From: Rhizophagus irregularis
Lineage: Eukaryota; Glomeromycota; Glomeromycetes; Glomerales; Glomeraceae
Reading direction: 5' to 3'
DNA: 64,000 nucleotides
Assembly: GCF_026210795.1 (NCBI RefSeq)
Contig: NC_089434.1
Location: 2,666,001-2,730,000 of the forward strand
Shown here in pieces: positions 9,011-21,080 of the stretch. Positions within the stretch are counted from its first letter, which is position 1. Every line of letters starts with the position of its first letter. The notes below the pieces were generated by a model. That model saw nothing but the letters and a program-made list of their open reading frames with translations. It was not told the DNA's origin and did not search any database. A program made the position numbers and the translations under genes.

Positions 9011-11640
9011 GAGGGTTTAAGATAGAAAAATTTTGAGTTAGACGATATTTAAAGTAAATTAATTTTCTCCTCTATATATACTTGGAAGAAACCGGATTTA
9101 TTATCAAATAAGGAAGTGAATAATTTATGGATGCGAGTAATGTGATACTGCGAACACTACATGTGAAAGCGAGAGATGGCCGGTTTTTTATACGCGCAGA
9201 GCATATAAAAATTTTGTGCGCAAACCTATGAAGTTCTTATATATATATAAAATTGTAGTGAGCGCATATCTACCTTAACAATAGTAAACGCCACAATCAC
9301 AATCACATGCTCGGGAATGTACGCTGCGCCGACTGCGCGAATACATATAAGCAACGCGCATCACCTGAGGTGGTGTTAGTAAGATTTTACCGCAAAAGAA
9401 TCGGAACCTTCACTTGACCTGATCAAAAAGTTAAATATGGACAAAGTATAATGATGATGGAACTGTTAATGCACCTTTTTTTGGTCTGGTTGCGGAATGG
9501 TATATTTCTAAATATCTTTTATTTAAAAAAAATATCAGATTAAAATAGGAAGAAAACTTCAGATTTAATTAAAGAAATGTTAGTCACGTTAAGGGAGATT
9601 ATATTGAATGTAAAACTATTAATTAAAGTTTACTAATAGAATTGAATAGTTGCAAAGAAAATTGTACAGGTCATAATAATATTAAAACTTACTAAGTTAT
9701 AAATGAAAATGTTTATTATAAGCCCACACGTTTTACCACCAAATGTATTAAATTCTCATTTCTAAGTGTTTTTACAAATAAATTTATAATTATTGGGAAA
9801 TTTTCACGTCCTTTGTTTCAAACTATTGATGATTATTCATTATAATACAGATTCGAATTAAAAATAACGTATTTATCGAAAATCAAAATTTTTTGGTCAT
9901 CTTGTAAATTCAATTCGTTATTATTATTAATTTGTGTAGAATAAATATAATAAATATGAATAAAACAATTAAATCAAGTTCTCCCTTTGAATCAAAAGCA
10001 ACTGCGATGACCAATAAGAATTAATGCTACTATCACTGATTTCAATATCATCGATTATTAAAATCTCGACTGAACAATAATAACTCTATATAAAGCATGA
10101 TCTGCATTAACCGTACGATAATACAGTTTGTACATTAGACTAAGGTACGAAATATTATTATTGCATAAATTTCTATTTAGTAACTCATTGAGTTTATTTA
10201 TATGAACTATGAAGTATGATCTTTGAACGTCTGCATAATAACACAATTATTGAAGCAAATGTATCGCTCTTGACCTGTGGCTTGATCCAACATGATATAT
10301 TTTACAATAAGGGTCAAGGTGTTATTATGCAGACGTCCAAGATCATGTTCCATATAAAAAAATAAATAAATAAACTATATAAGCTTATTTAAAGATTAAT
10401 ATATGTGATATTGACGTAATGTGCCAAAAATATCAAGATATTTATGCAATCTAAAAATATCAGTATGTTAAAAACGACATGATCCTATTTTGTTGCATAA
10501 ATAATAACATATATATTAAGTAAAATAGAAAGATATACTTCCATTGGATAATGAATAATTAAAATGATTATCATGCTACATTTTATAGAAACTAGTATGG
10601 GTTACAAATAACTATTCTACTGAAAACACCTTGACTAATAATAAATAACACTGTTGATTATTTACATTGTTCTACATTTATTTCAGTTTCCTTATTAAAT
10701 GAATTTTTTGTGTTTAAGTACGTTTCAACTATTACAGTACTATACAAAAAGAAAGATTTCTTTGTATATTTAAATAATCTTTATTACATTCTCAATAAAC
10801 CATTGGAAATATTGATTGTTTATTAAATAAAATCTTTGTAATAGTTTTTATTGTAAAAGTGCCTTATTATTTTGTAATAAAGGAATTGATGAGACCGTTC
10901 ATGGAATTCAACAATAAATCCATATATTATCTATTAGAACTTAACTAGTACTTCATTGGCTGGTAAATTTTCCTGTCGGCGAACAATACTATATCACATG
11001 CATAATATATATTATTGAGAAATTTTCCTCAATTTTGTATTTTAACATCCTAATCAAGTCATAAAAATGGAATTAAATATTTTTTAAAGAAACTATTTAT
11101 TTTCAAATAAAGCGAAATTGTATCAACATTAAGCTTAATTATCACATAAAATTTTTCGGCTGGCTTGCGCGTGCTGCTCGAAGATCTGCTTGTTAAAACA
11201 TGATATATAAAAAGTAAAGAAACTTAGGCCACATAAATTAGTTTTTTGGTTCACGTCAAATTTCAATTTATATATAAAAAAAAAATTTATCACGTGACTA
11301 CTTAATGTAATTTTATTGGCGAATTAAATTATTATTCGCGTGTCTAAATAAAAAAATAAATAAAAGTACTTTGCTATAACCAATTAGTTTTGACATTTTT
11401 GTTTACTTTGTTTTACAAATTTCTTTTCTTCTCTTTTTACTTTCATCTAGCATATCAAATGATGCATTGTGCTCACCGACTAATGTTTTTGGTGGCCTTC
11501 AAAATCTGCTTCCCACCAATCAGAGGATAAATATAAATATAAAATTGATATATTTTCACTCACAAGAGTCTTGTTTTTTTTCAACAAGTAAACCTTCCCA
11601 ATCTTTCGATTTTTGACTTTCTTATTGGTTTTCAACAAGG
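9011..11640. other. Long intergenic stretch with one hairpin MITE
   Basis: No gene was recognised. It contains the shared flank motif (about 9187-9327) and the hairpin element at 10198-10358. Short open frames here overlap that element or AT-rich sequence and are not convincing. Confidence 0.5.
10198..10358. mobile_element. Hairpin MITE-like element
   Basis: Two arms form a long inverted repeat: the core GAACGTCTGCATAATAACAC (ending 10244) faces GTGTTATTATGCAGACGTCC (starting at about 10320). Pairing extends outward through ATGATCTT to TTTATATG, with one 7-nt indel. The loop is about 75 nt. There is no coding content. No target duplication could be fixed because the flanks are AT-rich. Transcribed, it would fold into a long hairpin. 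Confidence 0.7.
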
Positions 11641-12230
11641 TATCTTCCGATTTCTATAATATCTTCATAAGAGGATGCGAACATTTGTGGACCACCTCTC
11701 CTCTCGTTATTGTTCCACTGGTTGCGTGTAAAATTTGTATTATAAAAAATACTTTCAAACCCCTAAGATTTCCACAGATTGCGGACCCATCCAATTAGCC
11801 AATATTTTAAAGTTTATTGAGTCCAAATTGTACCATTGTGTACGTATCACGAAGGTTTTTTGCGGATTCCTCCATAAGACCCATCTCATAAGCAATTCCT
11901 TATCTTTACCCGACTCCTTCACCTCCTTCAATGCCAATATAGATGATTCGAGAAAGTCAAACATAATTTCCTTGTTGATCTTGAATCTAATGAGTAATGA
12001 GACTTGATTAGAAGTCACGTTCAACGAAATAGGTGGTGATACTCAGTAAGAAGAGAATCAATAGTGTTACTTGTTGATTTGTTTGTTGATTCATCAGGTA
12101 ATGTAATTTTGAAATAGTTGAAGTAGTTTAGAAGACATACATTTTCAGTCTGAAAATTCAATGATAAACTATGCGTGATTGCGTGAATTATTATACTTAG
12201 TGCAAATGAAAATTTTAAATTCATGAGGAC
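11640..12230 (-). pseudogene. Pseudogene copy 1 of a dispersed family
   Basis: On the minus strand an upstream open piece (12224-12021; contains KITLPDESTNKST) ends in a stop exactly where a second piece in another frame begins (12024-11755; contains ESSILALKEVKE and KELLMRWVLWRNPQKTF). The frame change and the related broken copies at 18840-19430 and 20920-21080 mark it as a decayed gene. The Trp-rich wording is protein-like, but I cannot name the family. Confidence 0.55.
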
Positions 12231-13000
12231 GCTTAGTATTATATTAGTATTTCAAAAGGAAAATTTGTAATTGCTAATCTTATCAGTTATTATCTTTAAA
12301 ATCATTACGTATATGATATTAATAAATAAATGAGGATCTTGTAAGCAAATGCGTTTTTCATTGGACGACAATTTGTTTCGATTATTTATATTATATATAT
12401 TATATCTACCGTCATTACTACAATATTTACATTATATTAGTAATAATTTTCTTTTCAGTATTAATAAAGTAATTAACAAAATTTTATGAATTGGATAACT
12501 ACGCCACATGTAATAATTAGAATCACGTCATCTTTGAACTTTTTGTTAGAACTTTATTATTTTATTAAATAAATTTAATTTTGGAAAAATATGATTGTAA
12601 ATTGTCACACAAATTTGCATTATCTGATAGACCGAAATTCTATACTATTCTCTTTTTGCTGTTCATAAAACTCTATCAGAATCTGCATCATACCCAAAGC
12701 TTCAAGAATAAATACTAACCTTGATTTAATTTTCACAAATGTTCAACAATAACATGAATACATCCTTCTTTTGGACGCTCAATATTATTTTAATTCATTA
12801 GTATCACAGAATTTATCTGTAAGATGAATCGATACCAAAATTTAAAAAATGAACACAACAATTTTATTGGTAGTCAATCATGTGTTCGTTGGCACGTGCG
12901 AAATTTGGCGCAGTATTAGAAAATCACATTTTTTATCGAATCTTCTTTTCAATCCTTTTATTCTTTTTTTTTTAAATTATATTTAAAAATGATTATAAAT
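12231..13000. other. Intergenic stretch, nothing recognised
   Basis: AT-rich DNA between a pseudogene and the MITE at 13002. No gene or repeat was seen. Confidence 0.45.
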
Positions 13001-13001
13001 A

Positions 13002-13135
13002 CCGTATTTTGCGGTATATAAGCACCTTTTTTTGCACTTGATGCCGGCCAAGATCCTCATAATTTTGGCCAAAATCGCCATAATTCTGGCCAGGGGTGCT
13101 TACTTTCAGGGGTGCTTACTTACCGCAAAATACGG
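13002..13135. mobile_element. 134-bp MITE with perfect 16-bp inverted ends and TA duplication
   Basis: ACCGTATTTTGCGGTA at 13001-13016 is matched perfectly in reverse complement at 13121-13136. The inner TAAGCACC blocks pair as well. TA lies directly outside both ends (13000-13001 and 13136-13137), as expected for Tc1/mariner or pogo-type insertion. The interior repeats ATAATTYTGGCC and is non-coding. A degraded relative may lie near 28996-29045. Confidence 0.75.
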
Positions 13136-13355
13136 TAAATTTGAATAATTCTATTTAAAATTACTTGCGAAAAATATTTAGACAAAAAAAATGAGTTATA
13201 TATAAAATGCAAAATTTATAAGTAAAATAACAAATTATTATAAATGATTACAAAAGTTACACTCTTTAATTCTAAAAGTCATTTAATTATAAAAAAAGAT
13301 AAAAAATGATTTCTTTAGAGATCTAATATAACCAAGCAAAAAAAAAATGAATTAT

Positions 13356-16300
13356 CTATGCATCTCTTCTAATAATTTCTGAATTAACAGGGTTATATTG
13401 AATATTGAGTTTATCTAATAAGTCTTTTTTCAATTCCGGAAAATCATTGATATTCCATTCACCTTTACTAATCATTTCTTTAACTTTTTCTCGAGCCTTA
13501 ACAACATCAGCGTAATAATGTCTTAAAGTTAAAATTATATATTAGTAAAAAAAAAAATTGTCAAATAAAGAGATAAATAAAATAAATAAATGACATACAT
13601 TACTTCAGGAAACCATGCTTCCCAACGTCTCTGATGTGGAAGTAAGTAAAATAATTCAATTTCGACTAGAATCTACAAGAAGAAAAAATTGAGTACTTCT
13701 TACAAAAAAAATATAATTTTATTAAAAATGAAATTATTATACCTCTGCCTTTTGCATTAAATATGAGATTCTATTATTATCTTTTTCAATTGCTTTATTG
13801 AGCAAACCAATAAACAAATTCATAAGATATACAACAATCATAAAAGAAAATAAGACAATTAATATGATAAGAGCAGGATGTTCTTTATACGCCCATTTAT
13901 TTGATAAAGCACTTGGATCACCTATTAATAATAGTAAATGATTTAGATTGAACAAGACTTAAAAAAGAAAATAAAAGAATTAAAAGATGTGAATTATACC
14001 TGTAAGAAATAAATATATTGCAAAAAGTGCGGTTCCATAATCTGTAAACATGTTGGTATTCTCATCAGGTGCTTGAATAAATGATGCGTTCTGCGCAGTT
14101 GTTCCATTTATTTGATTATAATACGTTGTATTCAAATTCCAAGGATTATTAGGATCATTATTAATTGTAGGTTGATCCAAGACATAGGCAAGTTTTGGTT
14201 TTAAAAGGACAAAAAAAGCATGAGCAAAACTAATAATTATAATAAATAAAATGACCAAAAAGGAAATCAATTGTTTCGCAACACCAACAATTATTGCGAA
14301 ATAGATACCAAATGATTCAAATGCTCTAAAAAACAATAGAAATTTTATGTCTAATAAAAGACATGAAAATGAGAGCAAAGAAGTGTTTTCATTATTTGAA
14401 TGTAACCAATAAATGGAAGTGGCAGTTGGAATTAAATATGCACCCAAATCTATATGAATGTAATAAATTTAATAATATCATAACAAAGTCATGTATTGTA
14501 TACTAATTTAATTCTTACCAAAAAAATTCCAATAATTGAGAAACCATTTTTTAGGATTATAGATAAATTGACGAATTTCTTGAATAAGATGAAAAGATCC
14601 AAGAGTAATTGAGGTCTTTAAAACGTTCCTCTTTAAATTTTCATTAAGGTAATCTTGAGGAATTGTTGCGACAGCAGTAAAACACAAAAATAAAGCCATA
14701 AATAAATTACAAATTATAAAATAATAATACTTTCCGTAGGCGTTCCACTTAAAATTAATTAATGCTTCCCCATTCCATGTTTTGTAGATATCTCTATTTA
14801 TTATATTAACAAATGGACTAGGTTTAGGCCAAAATAAATCAAAAATGTAATTATAATCTCGTGGATAATTAACAAACTTAATATATGAAATCATAAAAGT
14901 AATTGTTGGTATTGAAGGTCTTGAATGTATTAAGTAAATTTTATAAATAAAATAAATTAATATAATTGTGGAAATTGAAAAAATAATGGAAAAAATTTGA
15001 GCATGATTAGAAATAAAAAGAGCTAAGAAAAGTATTGAAATCACAACTAGCGCATAAGTTACATAATAAAGAACTATTAATGGAATCGGTGGTAACATAG
15101 AAATAAATCGGTCTATATATATTGTATATATTGCACATAAAATAGGCGGATGAATCAAATTAACTTTTGGAGGATGTTTGAAAAAAGAATAAAGATGTAA
15201 ATTGATATTTCGATGTTTTAAACTATAAATAGGAGAATCTATAATCATGGCTGTTTCTAATGAATATCTTAAGATATATTCAGGAAAATGTTCATTCAAC
15301 AATGGCATTGTAGAAGTAATAATACTTAAAAACTTGCTATTGTTTCTTAAATCTTGTCTAAAATAAATTATACATTTTTTATAAATATCTTCTATCAATT
15401 CAAATTTATGTTCTTTAATTGAGAATGATAATAATTCAACACCATATTTCAAAAGACTTGACTTATTATCTATCAAATATGAAGTCCATTCATCATTCAA
15501 TTTAAAACTCTCATAATTAAGTAAAGGTAAAGTGGGAGTTGAAAATTTTAATTTTTTATAATAATAATAATAATAATGATAGTAATAGTAACGTTTTAAT
15601 TTTAATCCTAACAACCCAGGAATAAAATTCATATACTCCATATATTTTAAATATTTTAAATACATATGATAATAATAGTTTAAGGAAATAGATTTGTTAT
15701 CTTCATTAAAATGATAAATAAAAAGACCAATTGTTGTTAATATAAGGATATCACCGTTATCAAATAATGAGCTACTAATTAAATACTTTTCAAAGTTTGA
15801 ATAATCGCTATCAAATTTCGTGGAAGTTCGATACCACTTATCCTTGAGAACTCGCAATTCAATTTCTTCATCATCAATTTTTATTTTCCACTGGTTAAAT
15901 TCAAGTTCACGTTTTTGTACATAGTAATTTGATGAAGCAACAACAAATAATTTACGTATAGCATTCATATAAGGACTGAATAAATGGGCATTTAAGAGTT
16001 TGAAATCTTCCTTGATCCTAAAATGACTATAATAATTATTGGAATAATCATACCAGTTATCAATAATTTCGTCAGAAATTTGAAGTGGAAAATTAATCTT
16101 TGATATCACATTTTCAACTTTAATCTTCTGAACATTTCCATCTAGAATTCCAAACCCATAGTTATTTGTAGTTAGAATGTTATTTGGTAATGGATTTTCT
16201 ATATTTAAACGATCTAAACTTTTTTTCCAACAATAATCCATGATAGATTTCCAAATTCCTTTATTCGGTATACGATCAAATAATTGAAGTAATACAAGAC

Positions 16301-17293
16301 ATGATCCGGTATGTTTCATAAAATTATATAGTTGAATATCTAAATAAAGATTAATTTAGTATAAATGATAAGATTAATGTTTTAATTTTTTAAAAAAATC
16401 AATACCATTGTTTATATCCAAAGTAGCGATAGGAATTCTTAATTCAATTGAATAAATAATAATTTCATCCTCGATTCTTAGACAAATAAATATACCATTA
16501 CTGGAAATTCTCACGTCCTTTGCGTCCTTTGTTTTCATCCAAAACATTCTTATGAAATTTCCAGTAATACTATTCCACTCATAGGCATAATCATTCGAAA
16601 ATAAATAAAGTTTGTCATATCTTGTAATTAATTCAGTTAATTCAAAATCTTCGGGCAACTCGTAAATTCTTTTGCACTTCAAATCGTTATTGTTACTTTG
16701 TGTAGAATAAATATAAATATAAAGATGGCTTTCTCGATATAAAACAAATAAAATAAATTCTCCTTTTGAATTAAAGGTGCAATAATATGGTTTAAAATAT
16801 TTTCTTATGTCGATGAAGTATTCTATAAAAGATTTTAAACGATAATAATTTCTCATATCGATTTTTATTTGATTATTATTTCTTATGTCGATTATATCTA
16901 ATATATAATTAATTATAAAGATTAATGTTTAATATCGATTTTCTTCAGGTAATATTTTTAAGTTAATATTTATAGAAACTACTTACTTAAAAGCGTCCTG
17001 TCATTATTAATATATGCAAGTTTCTTATCATCAGAAACACATATTTGGTTTATTTCATAATTTATTTTGACACTATCGTTTGATTTAAGTTGTCCTTCAT
17101 CTACATCTTCGATATTCCAACCGACAACTGAATGATCTTCTTGACTATAAGTAACAAGATACCTTCCACCTGGTGATATTTCTATCTTAGTAATAGGTTT
17201 ATTATTATGCGGTTTGTCAGTAATACTATTTCTATTGGATTCGATTATGTTATTAGTATTCATGGGGACAATATACGAAGAAGCGTCATTCAT
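13356..17293 (-). CDS. Polycystin/TRP-like ion transport protein with propeller-like N-terminus
   Basis: Seven exons by my splicing (17293-16987, 16897-16406, 16339-14519, 14449-14000, 13921-13743, 13672-13599, 13521-13356) give an in-frame 1162-aa protein. Exon 2-3 uses a GTATTG donor. The N-terminal part has beta-propeller-like strands (KIEISPGGRYLVTYSQ; CTFNSKGEFILFVL). The C-terminal third carries about seven hydrophobic segments, including SFLVILFIIIISFAHAFF, a short pore-like YGTALFAIYLFLTGD, and the last helix IVVYLMNLFIGLLNKAIE, typical of the ion transport (PF00520) fold. Expected location is a cell membrane, probably as a cation channel; the ion is not readable. Similar genes form a large family in Rhizophagus from my knowledge. 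The gene looks intact. Confidence 0.85.
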
Positions 17294-18840
17294 TTTTATA
17301 ACTAGGAAACTATTTGTATAAATACAAATAATTTTTTTTTTAAAAAAAAATAAAAAAAAAGAACGATTCTACCGAAACCACTTTATATAAATTTGACGAA
17401 CACTAATAATTATTTTACATTGTTCCAGTTTCTTGATTAGGATATTATTACGCATTGAAATGACATAAATTCTTCTGGAAAATTATAAAAAGAAAAGGAA
17501 ACTGCGGAAAATGCGTAGGTACTGTACTACGTTCCTTATTATGGAGGATTCGTAGGCGGATTTTGAAATCCGTCTCGTGAAATCTTTTTGGAAAATTCCT
17601 GTTAGATAACTTGTATGCTTTATAACCAGTGAAAATTTATTATCGATAGAATTTTTGTATTTCCGCTGACTAATGATTCAATTTGATGTCAAACACATTA
17701 TTTTTTTTTTATTAATTGATTTGTAGTAAACGTATTTTTTTTTCATTCAAATTCTTATATATAGTAATAAATTTTAACATACAATACAAAAAAACGATCT
17801 TTTTTAACTAAAATTTGTAAAAACTTTTGGTTATCAGATAGTTTTTATTAGCTTTATTATCTATTACCAATAAAAAATAAAAGTAAAATTAAAGCTTTAA
17901 TTAGGGTGATTTTTTACCAATATTAATTAGCCATAATTGATATTAAAATTTCGTTACATTAAAAATTCTTTAAAAAAAAACTTAAGACTATCTCCTCATT
18001 TTTTGAAAATATTTGTTTAGCAAAGTGGCTGAAGAAAAATCAAGTTTTTACCGGAATACTTTCATAAGAATTAAAGTTATCTGAATATAAAAGCCGACTC
18101 TTGCGACGATCATAATCTTTCAATAGTAAAATTCATATGGAACTGCATGACGATATTTAATTTTCTTCTGAAAAAAAACGGAGTTTTAGATTTTGTGTTA
18201 GTCTGAGCAAAAAAATTTTTGCGCACATTTTATATACTGCAGTAAAATCTATTTTTAATGATTATGACACCTTTTGAACCTAATAGGAAGTTTAAATGAT
18301 ATAAGCGATTTTTTATTAAAAACAAGATTTTTTTTTTTTGGAATTTCGTGTGACATTTAATCTTGTATAATTTCGCATCATTATTTTTTTGCCACTTAAT
18401 ATAAACCTTTATTAATAGGGCGTTATGTAGTATTTAAAAATAGATACAGTTGGTTTTGAGCTGAGAAAATAGCACTCGAGTTACCGGAAAAGATGGTGAA
18501 ACTGAAAAAGCAAGCTTTTAATTATTTAATTGTCCGGAACGAAGCGAAGGTATCGATACTAAAAAGAATTTCGCGAAAAAAAATTTTGAAAATTTTGAAA
18601 AATAGAACAGATTTCAAATACTGTACAATTAATTTCACTCCGCAGTTTCCGTTTCTAATATTATGTACTCTACACGTAAATAAATTTAAATGGTTCCTAT
18701 TGACTATTGATTTTCTAACGGGAGTGAAATCTTAAATATTATGTCATTTTATAAAACACATTCTTGATATTATTCCATGAACTTGAGGTTTGAACAATAT
18801 CATAGTAACGTTTAAGTTAACACGCACGATAATATAATAA
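17294..18840. other. Intergenic stretch upstream of the channel gene
   Basis: Presumed promoter side of the channel gene followed by AT-rich spacer. An 80-codon open frame at 18493-18735 contains a motif (TTGTCCGGAACGAAGCGAAGG) also found at about 22551 and looks like repeat-derived sequence, not a gene. Confidence 0.45.
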
Positions 18841-19430
18841 CATTCATGATATGTGATTCTCGATTTCTGAAAGTCTTTCTGAATGGTTTGTTTATAATAT
18901 CCATAATAGTGAAACATTCGTGGTCCGCATTTTATTTCATAACCGTTCCATTGGTTTTTATATGTGGAAAATTTGTCAATGTAGAAAATATTTCAAACCC
19001 AAACGGTGTCATTGTATTCGCTATTACGGAGGTTTTTTGCAGATTCCTCTGTAAGACCCCATCTCTTAAGCAATTCCTTATCTTCACACCCTCAATTCCT
19101 ACAATGCCAATACAGATGATCGGATTCAGTTGCTCGCGTTCTTCAAGAATTCAATACGAAACCTTTCAATTACGATTTACGAGACTTGATTGAAGTTTAA
19201 GATGGTGAATTGGATCAAATCAACTGGCCTTTTGAATGTGATTTCGCCATAATTCTCCAAGGCAGTGAGAATGCTGTCCACACCCCACCACAATCTTTCA
19301 TTTGGAACTAAATCTTGGTATGTCATACTTTCATTCGTCCATATCATCCAATATACGACAATTGCATTAAATGCCACATGATCCCTAATGAAATCAATTG
19401 TGATTTCAAACGATCACCCAAAGTCGAGGT
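18840..19430 (-). pseudogene. Pseudogene copy 2 of the dispersed family
   Basis: Minus-strand homologue of 11640-12230. It keeps an open upstream piece (AFNAIVVYWMIWTNESMTYQ, LVPNERLWWGVDSILTALE) ending at 19177, then continues with stops through pieces matching copy 1 (KELLKRWGL; a block with GTTTTTTGCRGATTCCTC in the DNA). It is thus more complete upstream but broken downstream. Protein family not recognised. A hAT-like MITE sits directly beside it. Confidence 0.55.
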
Positions 19431-19436
19431 TAGGGC

Positions 19437-19660
19437 TAGTGCTTCGATCCGGATGAAAACTTTGAATATTTTCATGTGACGATTATGGCTGAGAAAGATT
19501 ATGAATTTCAGATTTAAACAGACTATAATTTAAACCAACATTAAAGTATTATTATCCCAAAAATTTATACTAATTCTGGCCAAACTCATAGTGCCAGCGA
19601 AATTTAATGAAATTCAATCCGGATGAAAATCCGGATAAAACCGCTAGGATCGAAGTACTA
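19437..19660. mobile_element. 224-bp hAT-like MITE
   Basis: Inverted ends TAGTGCTTCGATCC (19437-19450) and GGATCGAAGTACTA (19647-19660) pair with one mismatch. The 8-bp direct repeat GTTAGGGC flanks both sides (19429-19436 and 19661-19668). An 8-bp target duplication with a TAGTG end fits the hAT superfamily. The interior is non-coding and includes an ATCCGGATGAAAA block seen twice. Confidence 0.8.
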
Positions 19661-19669
19661 GTTAGGGCT

Positions 19670-20919
19670 GCCTAGGTGGATATTAATTCCGTTTTTACTT
19701 ATATTGGGCGCTTTGGTAGTTTGTTGCGTGAAAAAAATTTTATATTACCCTGTATTTTACAATTTTAAAGTGAAAAGAAAAAAAGGATAGAAATTAGGAA
19801 ATTCACTCTGTCGCACAGACCCGAGTACCTATCGTATTTTCTTTTTATATCAAAGTAATAGTGAGTGAGATGTTGGGCAGGTATGGAACGAGATTAAGAA
19901 ATGTAGAAAAATCATTTTTTTTTCTTGTAGAACAAGTATATGAGAGAGTTTTTGAGGGTGTCATAATTATTAAATAAAAGATTTTTCAATCGATATTGAA
20001 TTAAGAAATAAATAATTGTTAATAATCAACAAATATTATTAAAATATTACTTTAACGATATAATACTGTATTAGTTTTTTCATAATAAAATTATCTTTTT
20101 CAATTATTGTTACTCCGTGCTGCACAACAATTAAATGTTTGTTCAGAAAACATAAAAAATGACTATTTGCAACCGAAATTATATAATTTCTACGTTGATA
20201 AGAATTAAATATGATATAAATTCCGGTAAATTTCTGTCTCTCACGTGACGTCATCCGATATTTAATAATGTACAGTACAGTACATAGTTATAAAAAATAA
20301 ATAAGTTATAATGCGAAGATTAATATAATGTCATCATTCTAATACTACTATTTAACTAGTTAAACATTATAATTCCAATTTCAAAGACATTATCTTTATA
20401 TGGATTTGTAGTTAATGTTATTATAATAATTACATTAAATATGAAATTTATCTGAATTATTATATTGAAGCTTAATCAAATCTATAATTCCTTGAGGTTG
20501 ATTTTGATTGAATCGATTCTAAATGATTCGTATTTGTTTGTTCGTGTTGTTTTATCTCAGAAATAGCGCGATATTTTTCTATTTGTAATTCATTTCTGTG
20601 ATCATTAAAAGATTATATAAACTTCATTTTTTTTTTGTTAGCGTTAGACGTAAGTTATCTTTATTTTACAGTTCTTTCAATATGTAAACAGATATTCAAT
20701 TAATAAAATGATAAAAAATTATAGTGATACATTTCAGATTTCCTATGATAAAAGTCTTTGCATTTTTTTGATTCCTTTTTGATTAACCAAATATCTTTTT
20801 TTTTTGGTTGACTTACTAAACTTTTTTCTTTTTATACGATGTTCTTCATAATTACGTCGTTCCCGATGACTAATTGAACTTAGATTGCAAAATTTTATTA
20901 TCTAATAACCTTGTTTGTC
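19670..20919. other. Intergenic stretch, nothing recognised
   Basis: AT-rich sequence with no intact gene or clear element. Confidence 0.45.
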
Positions 20920-21080
20920 ATGAATTCAAGACGAGACTACCTCTTCAGAACGGAGCTAATGTGGAAAATTAAATAGGCGGTGATCTTACCATCTTAGTAA
21001 GAAGAGGATCTCTTGTTTCGTCAGGTAATGTAGTTTTGGAAGTGGCTGATGCAATTAATTGTGGAAAAGAAACCATATCA
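20920..21080 (-). pseudogene. Pseudogene fragment 3 of the dispersed family
   Basis: A short minus-strand piece containing TLPDETRDPLLTKM aligns with the TLPDESTNK...IDSLLTEY part of copy 1 at about 12030-12100. The DNA blocks GGTGRT and TCAGGTAATGTARTTTTG are shared. Only this segment remains. Confidence 0.45.

Noticed and set aside
10058-10246. 62-codon minus-strand ORF
   Set aside because: It overlaps one arm of the hairpin MITE and has no protein-like features.
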